From contig JASDDO010000026.1 of NCBI GenBank assembly GCA_030015575.1, positions 452,577,096 to 452,641,095 of the forward strand: 64,000 nucleotides of DNA, given 5' to 3'. The notes beneath the pieces were generated by a model that was given only the letters and a program-made list of their open reading frames with translations, made no database searches and had not been told where the DNA came from. Position numbers and translations under genes: made by a program. This document shows positions 1 to 10,841 of this stretch, in pieces (position 1 is the stretch's first letter; every line of letters starts with the position of its first letter). This DNA is from Agapanthus africanus. Its lineage: Eukaryota; Streptophyta; Magnoliopsida; Asparagales; Amaryllidaceae.

Positions 1-928
1 ATGGATATCAATCAATTCAGGTTCTAAGATGTTGGTGTAGAGGTCAAAAGGTTTACGATTGGTTTCACTTGGAAGGGACCCTTCACAATCGGGTAAATAA
101 AACATTACAAAGTCGCATAAATCATTAAACATTCTATCTTCAATCGGTAAATCCTTTGGAACACTTGATAGACATTCAAAACTGGATTTGTGTGATTCAA
201 TTTGGGACGGGTAGGTTTGATTAGGAAGGGCGTATAGCTCACTCTCTCCACTCAAATACTCAACCTGTCCTACCGCCTCATCATACATTGGAAAATATGG
301 AGCTGGTTGAAAACGAGCTACCGCGTCACTAGGCTGTATGAGGGCGGCCATGGACGCATTCAAATCTATCATCTGTTGGCATGACGCTACCCTAAAGTCT
401 TCCAACGACTGTTCCAGACTAGACATGGGTTGTGATGGGGTTTCAGGTAAAAGATTCAAAGTTGTTTGGATACTGAAAACTCCCAAATGGCGGTTCAAAA
501 GCAATGTCTAGGGAAGGTGCAAAAGTTGGGTAGGATGGATAGGAATTGAATGGTTAGACAGGGGTAGGATCAACATACGGATAAGAAGGTGAATGGAATT
601 GTTGATCCAAAGAATTCGAAGTGGTGAATAGAGTGAAAGATCGGTTACGGGATTTTTCAATACGTTCAGCAAGGGACATGGGTCTTGGAGTTACAACTGG
701 ACTCTCAAAAGGGGTATCAACGTAAGAAGGGGTGAATGTTTGAAATGGTTGATACGAAGTGGATTGCGGGGTCCAATTGCTTGTCCTAGACGCGTCTATC
801 CGATCTCTCAATGAAATTTTGGGCATGGATGGATCGTTCGAGGTTTGATCAAAGCAAGAACTGTAAGAAGTAATGACTGGTTGTGGGTACCAAAGTTCGG
901 CAAGAGTTTTGCGAGGTGGGGTACCCAT
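1..928 (-). pseudogene. Broken ORF of an Athila-like (gypsy) element
   Basis: A Pro/Ser/Thr-rich reading frame starts at an ATG at 926-928 (reverse strand) and runs 124 codons to a TAA at about 554. The same frame continues for roughly 30 more codons (Tyr/Pro/Phe-rich). After a frame change near 450 another frame is open to the window edge (about 445 to 1). That second part looks like real protein, with acidic and aromatic residues and few low-complexity runs. No zinc knuckle, protease or polymerase motif lies inside the window. It is the first ORF after the Asp-tRNA primer site at 1994-2011, so it is either gag or an extra 5' ORF of that element. I do not recognise the protein. One stop plus one frameshift make it a pseudogene here. 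Confidence 0.45.
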
Positions 929-1993
929 GTTAGAAGAGTGAAAAGGTAGAGAGGGAGGGAAGATATATTTTTTTGTTTTTTATATTTTTAAATTTTTATT
1001 TTTATTTTTATTTTATTTTTATAAAAAATGTTTGTTTTTGGAGTTTTGAAATTGTTTGTTGTTGAAAGAATACGGAATTATGGGATTAAACTTTTTACAA
1101 GAACAATCACAATCACAAAATGCACAAACAATACCTAGAGCTAGGGTCTTCAAAGTCCAACTAGACCGCTCCTAGACTTCCAAGTGACAAGTTGCAGGAT
1201 AACCCTCGAATCGCCCCTTCACTGCCAATTGTGGCCATGTAAGCACAAGTGAGGTAAGGCGGGTTCCGCTCACGAATCACTGTAAGATAGGCCTTTTAAA
1301 ATTACCTCACTTGTCTAACCTAGGGACCACAAAGTCAAGTTTAGATAAACAACCGATTCCCCAGAACCTTCACTTGTCCTAAATGAGCACGACAAGTCCT
1401 TATAGGTTTGGTCTAGATATTTTTTATTAACTCAAGGTGATGCGTATGCAATTAGTGATTTGTGGGGTCTTAGGAAGGGTGATGAAATCCCCACCCAATC
1501 TGAATTGGTGTTATAGCCCCTAAAAGTCTATATTATTATATGCAAAGCGTATAAACAAACAAAATCTAAAACAGAAAAAAAATTATTTGGCGGCAGCACA
1601 ATTCTGTGCAAAGATACCTGCAGAAAATACAGTTAAGTGGAATTTACAGAGAGATAAAAGGAAAGCGAAAAGGATAAAAAAAATTGGGGGTCAAAAGCCT
1701 CAATGTTGCCGCGGAACTGACGCACAACGCGAGATTTGACCGCGGTTCCACGGTCAAACGTTGGAATTAGGGCTTCAAAATTGGTCCCTAGACTCTCCTT
1801 GCTCTCTACTCCAAAATAAAATGCTCTATTTTCTTTTTTGATTACTGTACTTGCTCTAGATAGCCTGCACACTTGCACACAAAAAATATCAAAAATAACA
1901 AAAAGATTTTTTTATTGTTATATTTATAGTTTTATATATATATAAAAAAAAGAATATTAACCCGATTAACAACAAAGAAAATACATTACCGTC
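929..1993 (-). other. Leader of the Athila-like element (PBS to first ORF)
   Basis: About 1.06 kb without a convincing ORF lies between the primer-binding site and the first ORF of the minus-strand element. It includes an A/T-rich low-complexity run at about 960-1030 and a GC-rich pair of near-palindromes at about 1707-1758. In the second of these (1735-1758), the arms TTTGACCG and CGGTCAAA flank a GG-TT-CC core. Very similar wording occurs in the leader of copia element Z near 25250-25300. Confidence 0.5.
960..1030. repeat. Low-complexity T/A-rich tract
   Basis: The tract is almost pure T with interspersed A (runs such as TTTTTATTTTTA). It is simple sequence inside the leader of the Athila-like element, with no coding potential. 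Confidence 0.85.
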
Positions 1994-2011
1994 TCCCCGG
2001 CAACGGCGCCA
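1994..2011 (-). promoter_or_regulatory. Primer-binding site, tRNA-Asp type
   Basis: The plus strand reads TCCCCGGCAACGGCGCCA, which is the 3' end of plant tRNA-Asp including CCA. The reverse strand therefore carries an 18-nt primer-binding site for minus-strand DNA synthesis. It sits 2 nt from the TG that begins the LTR at 2014. Asp-tRNA priming is a known property of Athila-type Ty3/gypsy elements; the lineage assignment rests mainly on this site. Confidence 0.85.
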
Positions 2012-2470
2012 TTTGATCGCACGCTTTTGGCGTGTCGGAGTTCAAAATTCTAAAGTTAACCGCGATCAAGGACGGTGTCGCTTTGCAGCTAGCCGGTTGA
2101 GTACGGGTCGATCCATAGGGAGATGGTTGTATGTCCGTTCGTATTTTAGACGAGTCAATAAAGAATGTATATGTGGATGTTCAATTCTATCCTAAGTGTT
2201 CGTATTTTATGTTGAAGTAAACTTGTTAAGGTTAAGGTTGGTTAGTAGAGTTAGGATTAGTCTTATGCTTATCTTTTGCCATTCTTAAAACGATGTTGGT
2301 TTAATCGAAAGTAGCGGGGATTAAGAGGATATAGAAATGGGATTTGCAAGTTTAAGCGAGCTTTCCAACGCTAAATCGATTCGTAGTGCCCTTTGTCCGT
2401 CCGCTAAATACGCTTATTTCCAACTCTCGGCCAAACACCTACAACCATATATATATCCAATTAAGTCACA

Positions 2471-2540
2471 ACTACATGTCACGTTGTAGTGCGCTTAAAG
2501 GACTTCTCGACTTAGGTCGCGGCTATATGTCACGTATAGC
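2471..2540. other. Two tandem hairpins with compensatory changes
   Basis: At 2471-2490 ACTACA and TGTAGT flank an 8-nt loop, and at 2522-2540 GCTATA and TATAGC flank a 7-nt loop. Both loops begin TGTCACG and both hairpins are followed by a GCGC-type sequence. Two of the six stem pairs differ between the copies and both changes are compensated (A-T to G-C, C-G to T-A). They lie in the R/U5 side of the Athila-like LTR. Function unknown. Confidence 0.6.
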
Positions 2541-3094
2541 GCGCCTAAGTGAGGGGTTGTGTTTCTTTGGTCGAGGTTCGTTTCAAGATGTTTGGCGAAA
2601 ATAAGTACAAAGGATTTTTCCGTCCCTCATACCACCTTCCTTAACCTTAACAAATGTGGAATTATTCACACATTATAAATGAAAATAAAACAAAACAAGA
2701 AGGAATAAAAGAGAGAAAAGGAAAATACTGTTTTACAAATGGTGCAAGCTAACTCTTGGGTCCTCACCTTAGCTAGGAACTCCGTTAAGTATCATCGCTT
2801 GAAAATAATAAGGAAAAGAGAAGAGAAGGAAAATAACACAAGTAAAGAAATAACAACAACTACTTAACAACAATAAATAAAATTACAATACAAGATAATA
2901 AAATTACAAGACAAGAAATAAAAGAGACAAGATAATAAAAACCCTCATCTTCATTGATCTTCCACTCAAAAAGCTCTCACTACAATTTCCATGGAGGAAA
3001 GAATGAAGAAGAAGAAGGAACTAAACTAAACTACACTAAAACCTAACCAAAAAGAAGCATAAGAATTGGACCCTTGGCTTAGCACAAAACTGAG

Positions 3095-3104
3095 CTATTT
3101 ATAG
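3095..3104 (-). promoter_or_regulatory. TATA box of the Athila-like LTR
   Basis: The reverse strand reads CTATAAATAG, a strong plant TATA box. It is about 1.08 kb from the primer site, on the side expected for the U3/R boundary of a minus-strand LTR. Confidence 0.6.
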
Positions 3105-3170
3105 GCTGAGTGCTGAAACCCTAAGACAAGATTCTGAGTCCAAATGAAATGTCCAAACTACCCCCAAAAT

Positions 3171-3241
3171 CCGAGTTGACACTGAGTCAACTCGGCCGCT
3201 GATTCACGGTGAATCGGCCATTTTTGCCGCGGATCCGCGGC
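3171..3241. other. Cluster of three consecutive palindromes
   Basis: CCGAGTTGAC (3171-3180) pairs perfectly with GTCAACTCGG (3186-3195). GATTCAC (3201-3207) pairs with GTGAATC (3209-3215). GCCGCGGATCCGCGGC (3226-3241) is a perfect 16-bp palindrome. The cluster lies upstream of the TATA box in the Athila-like LTR. The last palindrome recurs unchanged in the leader of copia element A (14322-14337). Confidence 0.8.
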
Positions 3242-3556
3242 TCTTTGGAGGAATTGGCATGTCGTTTTTTCAGTGGTTTCTTGTGTTGCGATCTTGAGTT
3301 GTTCTACATGTTCCAAATTGCAAATTGTATCAACAATTTCATCAGATATGCAACAATCCAAAGTGGCATAAAAAATAATATATTTGACCTCATCTCCCTC
3401 GAGATCCACGCACCAATTGATTCTTGTGCTGCCCCCTCGTGCTCTGTGCTTGTCCGAGACACGAATGACTACTGTCATATGTCTTGTCTCTAGAACTGGT
3501 ACGTGGCACTGGACGGATACGGATGACCGGAACCCGGCTTTTATCTGTTGTCAACA

Positions 3557-3714
3557 GATGTTCTGGATTTTGGCGTAACATTGGAGATTTTGTATGATTT
3601 GCATTATTTTGGACTAGGAACCTGTAGCCTGTAAATACGTAGCAAATACGGATTAAAAGCACCTACATATAAACAAACGAGCATAAGAATGAGCGGTATT
3701 AAATGCAATATTTT
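3557..3714. other. Unassigned spacer
   Basis: No ORF, LTR end or recognisable repeat was assigned here. A short palindrome (arms ATCTGTTG and CAACAGAT, 1-nt centre) overlaps its left edge at 3543-3559. The stretch may be the outer part of the Athila-like LTR or a truncated start of LTR Y. Confidence 0.3.
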
Positions 3715-3768
3715 GGTGCGAACAACTACCAGGACTATGATGCAGATCATACTACTAGGACTTGTGTA
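3715..3768 (+). repeat. Copia LTR Y, left fragment
   Basis: This fragment matches the B-family LTR around 31505-31560 (the 'ctacctggactgtgatgcgg' block). The match continues across element X at 23691. Bases 3764-3768 (GTGTA) are the left target-site duplication of X. The first ~190 bp of a B-type LTR are missing, so Y is truncated on this side. Confidence 0.7.
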
Positions 3769-5908
3769 TGTTGGGTTGCGGCAGTGCCCCGGCCGTCTTT
3801 TCGATGCCAAATGCGGAACAAAATTTTTTTTGAACTGGCGCTAACCGCATCCGAATCCCGTATCGTTCCATTAACCATAAACTAGAAAACTGTAAAGAGG
3901 GTTTCGAGATTATACCGATCGATCCGAGTCCTTCGGTCTTTAACCTCTGCCCCTTGCATGTTGCGAATGTGCTGACGAAGCCCGCTCACCGATCTCCCTC
4001 GATCTACGATCTCCTCCTCGCCTTAAACTGCGCCACATCAACGAATCTTTATACGGGCTCCCGCCTCTGAACCGAGGCAACTCGAACACGAAGTTTGCTA
4101 GCCGACGTGTCCAAGGTTGATGTAGAGATGATGTAGAATACTTTGTCTCAAATCACCTAAGTGAATGGATGAAGGTTAATCAAAGTTGCCATAAGAGAAG
4201 TGTGAGGAGAGATGAGCTTTTGAATGAACAAAGGAATTTTGTGCAAAAATGAAATGAATCAATTCCCACACTCAAAAAAATGGGGCTGCCCATCAAGTGC
4301 TCTCGGCCACAAAGAGGAAGGAAGTGAGGCCAAGAGTAAGAGAGTGACCATAAGCAAAAAGATCTCAAAAAAAATATCCTAAGAAAGACCGTTAACAATG
4401 AAGGCAAAGTCACCTCATAAATCACTCAATCAATCAAGAAAAACCCCAAGAAGTTGCTGGAATGGCCTGGGGCCCCAGTGGCCACAGAAAAGCCCCCCAT
4501 TTTGTAAATGCCACTTTTACAAAATAAACCCCGCTCAATGGAAAATCCAGCCAAGGGAAAATTCAGCCAAGTTGGCCAAATAAATAATGCAAACTGGCAA
4601 CTTCAAAAAAGCGATCCCATAACAAATTACAGGATAACCCCGTAACTGTATATACATACCCTCATTTTTATTCCGACCGAATACAAATGCAATGAGACAA
4701 AATCTACACAGTATAATACTAGGATCCGGCTTAAACCAAAACCCGCTAGTATTATCCATCCGAACCATGACACGTTCACAAGTTCACGCGTATGTTCGAA
4801 CCCTGCCATAAAACCATACGGCCTCTACAACGTTTCGTCCGAACTGGGAAACTTTCTGTGGGGGACTCTAAAGACTCGTCAATACTCTGGCAGTGGGTTT
4901 AACCACAAGCCGTCAGTGGTACTAGCTATACGTTACAACTTCCCATGTACTGAGTGAAAGGGATTCCGATGAGTGATCTCATCCTGGAACCCTACTGAGC
5001 TTCCGTGTGACAATATCCGTACAGTCCGGTCTGTTCGTTTATGAGTATCGTATATCGGGCCTAGGGAGCTGGTAAACGTCAGACCTCCAAAAGCGGTATA
5101 AGTCGTGTCGGGGTATAGCCCAGAACACCCTGAGATACTACTGGAATACCTACCAGTAAATCTCGCTTACCATGGCCATGGATTTTGTGTAATGGCTCTC
5201 CAGACACAGCACGATCTCACCCCCAATATTGGGAGAGACGAAACCCCTGCCGATCCGCTCACTGCCTCCATGTGGCTCGGGACTGGACCCAACTAAAACC
5301 TGTTTGCACGACTCCTTTGAGCCGTGGTAGGGTAATAATCAAAGCACAGTGGGAACTCACACGAGACAAATGATGATCTTAGGTCGATAGACTAACCTGT
5401 ACACATGTCACCTGGGAATTGCTATCTGACGACAGGTTTTAATAACCAGCTATCATGCTCCCTGCGAGTCCTGTCCGGTGTACTCATAACCCAATGAGCA
5501 CCTGTAAACATCTTAGGTGAACCAACTGACACCAATGGCTTGTGAGACCAGCCATCGCCCCTCGTCGGGGTCTCGACTGTAAACACTAGTCTACTTCGGA
5601 GTATCGATGCCCTATCTCGAAACTCCCATAACTAGGGACCACTTTTAAGGATGTGCTTATAGACTACTCAACTCTCACGTATATGATCGCCATCATACTG
5701 TTGGTAGTCAAGCAAGAATCCTATAGGCTTTATCAACGTGCAATAGTGATATATCATGTCACTTAAAGCAGTACACGATGATTAAGATAAACAAGATAGC
5801 ATACTATCATCTCTAGTATGACTGTCCTACCAGTACAGGTCCTCCCCCAATCATTGCAATCACGTGCCTGCGATCCAATAATTGACTTTGAAGGCACTAT
5901 ATCCAACA
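3769..5908 (-). repeat. 3' LTR of element X
   Basis: This 2140-bp LTR has TG/CA ends (plus strand TGTTGGGTTG to TATCCAACA) and aligns along its length with 21529-23685. It contains the LTR core shared by all copia LTRs in the window, including GGACTCTAAAGACTC and the GGTTTAACCAC block near 4860-4910. It also has a two-stem hairpin at 4714-4754 in which TAATACTAG pairs with CTAGTATTA. Confidence 0.93.
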
Positions 5909-5919
5909 ATCTCCCACTT
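5909..5919 (-). promoter_or_regulatory. Polypurine tract of element X
   Basis: The reverse strand reads AAGTGGGAGAT immediately before the LTR start TGTTGG. This is the standard copia plus-strand primer and it fixes the element's orientation. Confidence 0.9.
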
Positions 5920-6618
5920 TCACTTATGGCTAATTATTGCGATGTCGCATACTCACAGCCCGTGTGATACCGAACACCCAACTCCTCTACTAATCAGTGT
6001 CACAAAGCTCGTTTGTAAAACAATTGTGTTCGAGAAATAGCCTCTGTGAGTGGATCCGCTCAGATGTTTCTTTCTATGTCTCTCTTAATCTCAAGTTCGT
6101 GGAGAAGGCCATCTCCCAAAATGAGCAATACTTGTCTTAGAATATATCTGGATATCTGATGGGACCTAGTTCACGAATAAACTCCAAATCCAAACTTCTT
6201 AGACTGTATCGTCAACTGAACTTAATCAGTATCCTGCGCCATGCCTCCCTCAGTTTCCGCTTGGATCATCTGTCCAAACTACTGCCCCTCGTCGGAGGGA
6301 AAACTATAACTCTGATTGTTTCTCTGTCATCCTGGTCACCTTGGAAGCCTGGAATGATAATTGTCTCCCGAAGGAGGCTATCATTATCAAATCCCTAGAA
6401 TATCCACTTATGTTCTAAAACTACTGCCGAACGTTTCTCCAGGATTGGACCAATATCAACTTATTGCATCTAGTGCAAAAATAATACTTGGTGTGGTACT
6501 TGACATCTCATGATCAACTCAATTGCCTAAGCAAGTGATCTGCCAATCATGCACAACCCTCTCCCCTTTAGTCTGTAAGACACCTTTAGAGAGGGTGACT
6601 CCATCACCTGCTAGTACA
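5920..6618 (-). pseudogene. Element X RNase H / polyprotein C-terminus, decayed
   Basis: This is the 3' end of the X polyprotein on the reverse strand. It can be followed by nucleotide similarity to the intact-frame homologue in element A (8766-9500). Examples are 'ctgatgggacctag' near 6156 and the 'agagggtgactccatcacc' block near 6590. Frame is lost at many points and no ORF above 80 codons remains in the coding orientation. Element A is inserted at the RT/RNase H junction (TSD CCACC at 6619-6623), so the rest of the gene resumes at 16705. Confidence 0.75.
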
Positions 6619-6623
6619 CCACC

Positions 6624-8751
6624 TGTAAGTCCATGCTACCCTTCCGCGGTACTTACGGGGTTGCGGAAGTGATAAAAAACGATTTTCAAGAGGGTGGTAA
6701 CATGGACTCAAAATACGGATCTTTATTAAACAACTAACTAACAACCTAACTAGAGTTTTACCTACTCGGTTAGGGGGCTATACCTTTCTTGAACTCCTTC
6801 GACTTCCACTATTTCCGGTGTACGGATCGGCCTCACCTTGTCGTCTCCTTGCGCCGAAGATGGATCCACCTGAAAGCTTCTACCTTTGGCTTCTTCTTCG
6901 AACTTTGAAGAAACTAGAACACTTGGCTTGCTAGGCCTTGTGAAATAGAATGAGTAGAGGATTATTTTGGTGTCTTTTTATCTCTAAGCCAATGAGCCTC
7001 AACACATGAGAACGGTTTGCTTTGAGTTAGAGAGAGCAAGAGGAAGAGGGAGAGCTTGAGAATGAGAGAGCTCAAGAGAGAGAAAGCAAATGAAAGAATG
7101 AGCCACTCTTTTCTTATCCAACCTCTCATAATCCAAAAGCATCATGAGCCATAATGATAATCAAGTATTATGTGATGGTTATCATCTCACAAAAGGCAAG
7201 ATCATTTTCATGCACTCATTTTGCAAACCACAACAAGCAAGCAAAAGTCTTTGCATGAAAATGACAACCATTGTAATGATGATGGTCAACTAGTCCAACC
7301 TAGTCAACCGGTCAACAAAGTCAACAAGTCAACAAAGTCAACCCCTCAACAACCATGTCACTATAATACTTAATTAATATTATTGCTAATCATATTTCTA
7401 ATTCTCATTAGTGTTAAGCAAAAGTGAACAGTCAATAACCCTAATGAGAATCTTCTGCCTCTGTCTCTGTCAACGGTGCATACACACCCGCATCCGCGTT
7501 CCGGGGAACACGGATACAAACGAGATAAAACCAATCCCAAAATGTACACTAGGATCTGGCTTAAACCAAAGCCCGCTAGTGTTAACTGTCCGGACACCAA
7601 ACGTGCACAAGTGCACGGATGTGACCGAACCCTGTCGCAAAACCATGCGACTTGTCGCAAAACCATGCGACCTCTACTCTTTTTCCTAAAGGCGAATAGC
7701 TTTCTGTGTGGGACTCTAAAGACTCGACACTACGGTGGAAGTGGGTTTAACCACAGACCGTAAGCGGCACTAGCTGTGCGTAACGGTCCCCAGGTAGATG
7801 CCGACAAGAAGACTGACGAGGTGAAACCCATCTGAACTCCTACTGAGCCTGAATGTCACAATCTTTGTACAGTCCGGTCTGTTCGTCTGATACATCGCAT
7901 GGCAGGCCTAGGGGGCGGTAAACGTCATTCCCCTAATAGCGGTAGAAGTCGTGTCGGAGTGAAGCCCATAACACCCTGAGATAGCACTGGAAACCTACCA
8001 GTATATCTCGCTTTCCCTGGCCAGGGACTACTCGTGTAATGGTTCTCCTAGACACAGCGCGATGTCAACCCCCAATACCGGGAGAGACGAATCCTGTCTA
8101 ACCGTCACTGCCTCCAAGTGCTTCGGGACTGCACCCAAAAACTACCTGTTTGCACGACTCTTTTGAGCCATGGTAGGGTAGTAATCAAAGTACAGTGGGA
8201 ACACACTTGAGGTGAAGTGACAGTGTCAATTCAGCGGACTAAGCTGTACTCATGTCACCTGGGAACTGATAACTGACGATAGGTATAATACCAACTCACA
8301 GTTCCCGACGAGTCCTGTCTAGTGTACTCGTAACCCAACGAGCACCCGCATACTATCTCCAGTACGACGTACTGATGGCTGTGGGACAGACCATCTCCCC
8401 TGCTGGGATGAGAAGCGCATACACTAGTCTACTCCGGAGTATCGATGCCCTGTCTTGATGGTCCTACGACTAGAGACCTGTATAAGGATGTGCTTATAGA
8501 TTACCCATCCCCCACGAGTGTGACTGCCATCACAACGCTGGTAATCAAGCAAAGATCCTAAGGGCTCTACTAATATGTATAAGCTATATGTTAAAAGAAA
8601 CACATGCACATATTGAAGTAGAAACAAACCAAGTAGCATACTACCATTTTGAGCAACATTGTCTATACAACTGTGAATATCCCAAGCTTCCATTAAGTAA
8701 TATACAAGTTAGTATGATAAAGTAATGGCCTCCAGGGCATATACACCAACA
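6624..8751 (-). repeat. 3' LTR of element A
   Basis: Plus-strand ends are TGTAAGTCCATG and ATACACCAACA. It is near-identical along its length to 14576-16699. It carries the shared copia LTR core and a two-stem hairpin: ACACTAG at 7546-7552 pairs with CTAGTGT at 7576-7582, and the inner stem GGCTT pairs with AAGCC. Confidence 0.95.
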
Positions 8752-8762
8752 ATCTCCCACTT
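8752..8762 (-). promoter_or_regulatory. Polypurine tract of element A
   Basis: The reverse strand reads AAGTGGGAGAT directly before the 3' LTR. The polyprotein stop (8766-8768) lies 4 bp from it. Confidence 0.92.
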
Positions 8763-8765
8763 GCA

Positions 8766-10241
8766 CTAAGTCCATGAACTGGCGTATCGAAGACCTATCA
8801 TCTCGATCAGCCGTTCGAATTGAGTCTGGGGTAAGGCCTTCGTGAGTGGATCCGCAGTGTTATCTTCTGTATTTACTCTCTTCATCTCGATCTCCCGGCG
8901 ATCTACGATCTCCTAGATGAGGTGGTACCGCCTCAAAATGTGCCTGGACTTCTGATGGGACCTGGGTTCCTTCGCTAAAGCTATAGCGCCGTTGTTGTCA
9001 CAATACAGCGGTATTGGATCAACACTGGTAGGAACCACCTGAGGCTCCGTGAGGAACTTCTTCATCCAGACAGCTTCCTTTGCGGCATCGCAAGCAGCTA
9101 TGTACTCCGCTTCCATAGTTGAGTCAGCAACGGTTTCCTGCTTGGAACTCTTCCAGCAAACCGCCCCTCCATTGAGGGTAAAGACATAACCCGACATGGA
9201 CTTGGAGTCATCCCTGTCACTCTGGAAGCTGGAGTCAGCAAAGGCCTCGATCTGGAGGTCTTTTCCGCCATACACCAAGAACATCTCCTTAGTCCTTCTC
9301 AGGTACTTGAGAATGTTCTTTACTGCTATCCAGTGTTTCTCCCCTGGGTTCGACTGATACCGGCTTACAACGCTCAATGCGTATGCTATATCTGGTCTGG
9401 TACACAACATCGCATACATAATAGAGCCTACCGCAGATGCGTAGGGTATTGATGACATGCGAGCCCTTTCCAAATAAGTCTTGGGAGACATCTCTTTGGA
9501 GAGGGTGATTCCGTGACAAGCCGGTAGATTACCGCGCTTGGAATCTTCCATACTGAATCGTTTCAGTATGGTGTCGATGTACCTTGACTGTGAAAGTCCC
9601 AACATCCTTTTAGATCTATCACGATAGATCTGGATCCCCAGAATGTAGTTGGCATTGCCCAGGTCCTTCATGGAGAACCTCTGTGACAAGAATCCTTTGA
9701 CTGACTGTAGCATAGGAATATCATTTCCTATTAGGAGAATGTCATCGTCGTACAAGACGAGGAATACCACATTTCTCCCTACAATCTTACTGTAAATGCA
9801 TGGTTCATCTGGGTTTTTGACAAAGTCGAATTTTTTGACAGTATCATCAAAGCAGATGTTCCAACTCCGCAATGCCTGCTTCAGTCCATAGATGGACTTG
9901 AGCAACTTGCACACTTTACCGCTGCTCCCACTCTGAATGAATCCCTCTGGCTGATCCATATAGACGCACTCTTCCAAATATCCATTTAGGAAAGCCGTCT
10001 TTACGTCCACCTGCCAGATTTCACAATCGTGGATGGAAGCAATGGCAAGAAGGACCCGAATGGATTTCAGCATAGCCACTGGAGAAAAGGTTTCGTCATA
10101 GTCCAAACCAGGTCTTTGACAAAAACCCTTTGCAACAAGTCTAGCCTTATAGGTCTCAACCTGTCCATCTACACCAATCTTCCTTTTGAAGATCCACTTG
10201 CATCCTACGAGTTTTACCCTATCTGGAGTAACGTCCAACGT
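8766..10241 (-). pseudogene. Element A reverse transcriptase-RNase H
   Basis: This is the C-terminal part of the copia polyprotein on the reverse strand, in one frame. It opens just after a TAG (10239-10241) that replaces a Trp codon. Reading towards lower coordinates, the RT has the KARLVAKGF motif, the DVKTAFLNG motif and then the catalytic loop. That loop reads YDDD instead of the canonical YVDD. RNase H follows, with the FADS and STMEAEY blocks. A second in-frame TAG at 8913-8915 interrupts the last 49 codons, which otherwise stay open to the natural stop at 8766-8768. In an active element these domains would make cDNA from the RNA genome and degrade the RNA strand. Here the stops and the altered catalytic loop argue for a dead copy. 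Confidence 0.9.
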
Positions 10242-10841
10242 CTATACTTTGTTGGTGTACATGGACTCCATTTCGGTCCGCATTGCATCCAGCCATTTTA
10301 CCGAGTCACCGCTCTGAATGGCTTGCTGGAAGCTAGCAGGCTCATCATAATCAATGATGCAATCCTCTCTATCCCCGTCTATGAGAAAACCGTAGTATCT
10401 CTCGGGCGGATGAGACTACCTACTACTCCTGCGGAGTGGCGCAGGAATGTCCGGTTCTCCTGAAACTTCTGGTTCATCCAAGCTTTCAGTAACAGCTTGT
10501 GGTTCTGGAATTTCTTCCAGTTCTATTGCGCTGCCACTTATCTGATTTTCCAAAAATTCAGTTTCCAAGAAGTGGGCATGCGGAGAAACAAAAACTTTTT
10601 GTTCTTCTGCGGAATAGAAAAGATACCCCCTGGAGTTCTTTGGGTATCCCACAAACTTACACAGTACTGAGCGTGCCTCGAGCTTGTTCGCTTGCTTCTT
10701 TTTTACAAAAGCTGGACATCCCCATGTCTTAAGATACTTAAGACAGGGTTTCTTCCCACTCCACATCTGATATGGGGTGGTAGGCACAGTCTTGGTTGGA
10801 GCCTTGTTCAACAGATATGCAGCTGTTTCTAGTGCATAACA
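10242..10841 (-). pseudogene. Element A integrase C-terminal region and linker to RT
   Basis: This part of the A polyprotein lies between the integrase core and RT, in the same frame as its neighbours. It contains the copia integrase C-terminal blocks (PYQMWSGKKP, WGCPAFV, KFVGYP). An acidic linker and the S-H-P-P-E-R-Y segment common to copia polyproteins follow. A TAG at 10416-10418 replaces the Gln seen at this position in element C and splits the region. The upstream TGA at 10842-10844 replaces Trp. The integrase C-terminus normally binds DNA non-specifically. Confidence 0.85.

Larger units (their letters stand above)
2014..3556 (-). repeat. 5' LTR of Athila-like gypsy element (outer end uncertain)
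   Basis: This LTR abuts the Asp-tRNA primer site. On the plus strand it begins TGATCGCACG at 2014. A minus-strand TATA box lies at 3095-3104. The outer boundary is not fixed because no second LTR is in the window; CAACA at 3552-3556 is one candidate, and the LTR may end anywhere between about 3450 and 3715. The element would extend beyond the left edge of the window. Confidence 0.55.

Noticed and set aside
1994-2011. Possible tRNA-Asp gene
   Set aside because: Only the 3' acceptor/T-arm end is present and it abuts an LTR, so it is a primer-binding site and not a tRNA gene.
3209-3493. Host gene or CpG island suggested by GC-rich CCGCGG motifs
   Set aside because: The motifs are confined to retroelement LTRs and leaders, and flanking sequence shows no exon structure.
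3543-3559. Perfect 8-bp palindrome ATCTGTTG-T-CAACAGAT as a terminal inverted repeat
   Set aside because: Too short and isolated. Could mark the LTR end but no partner repeat is in the window.
8424-8693. Recurrent 60-100-codon ORFs inside copia LTRs (also 7370-7666, 15393-15614, 22309-22587, 50526-50726, 58302-58502)
   Set aside because: They recur because the LTRs are repeated, start at arbitrary codons, lack domains and change length between copies. Treated as chance frames in LTR DNA.
10029-10463. 144-codon plus-strand ORF
   Set aside because: Shadow of the A RT and linker region; no recognisable motif.
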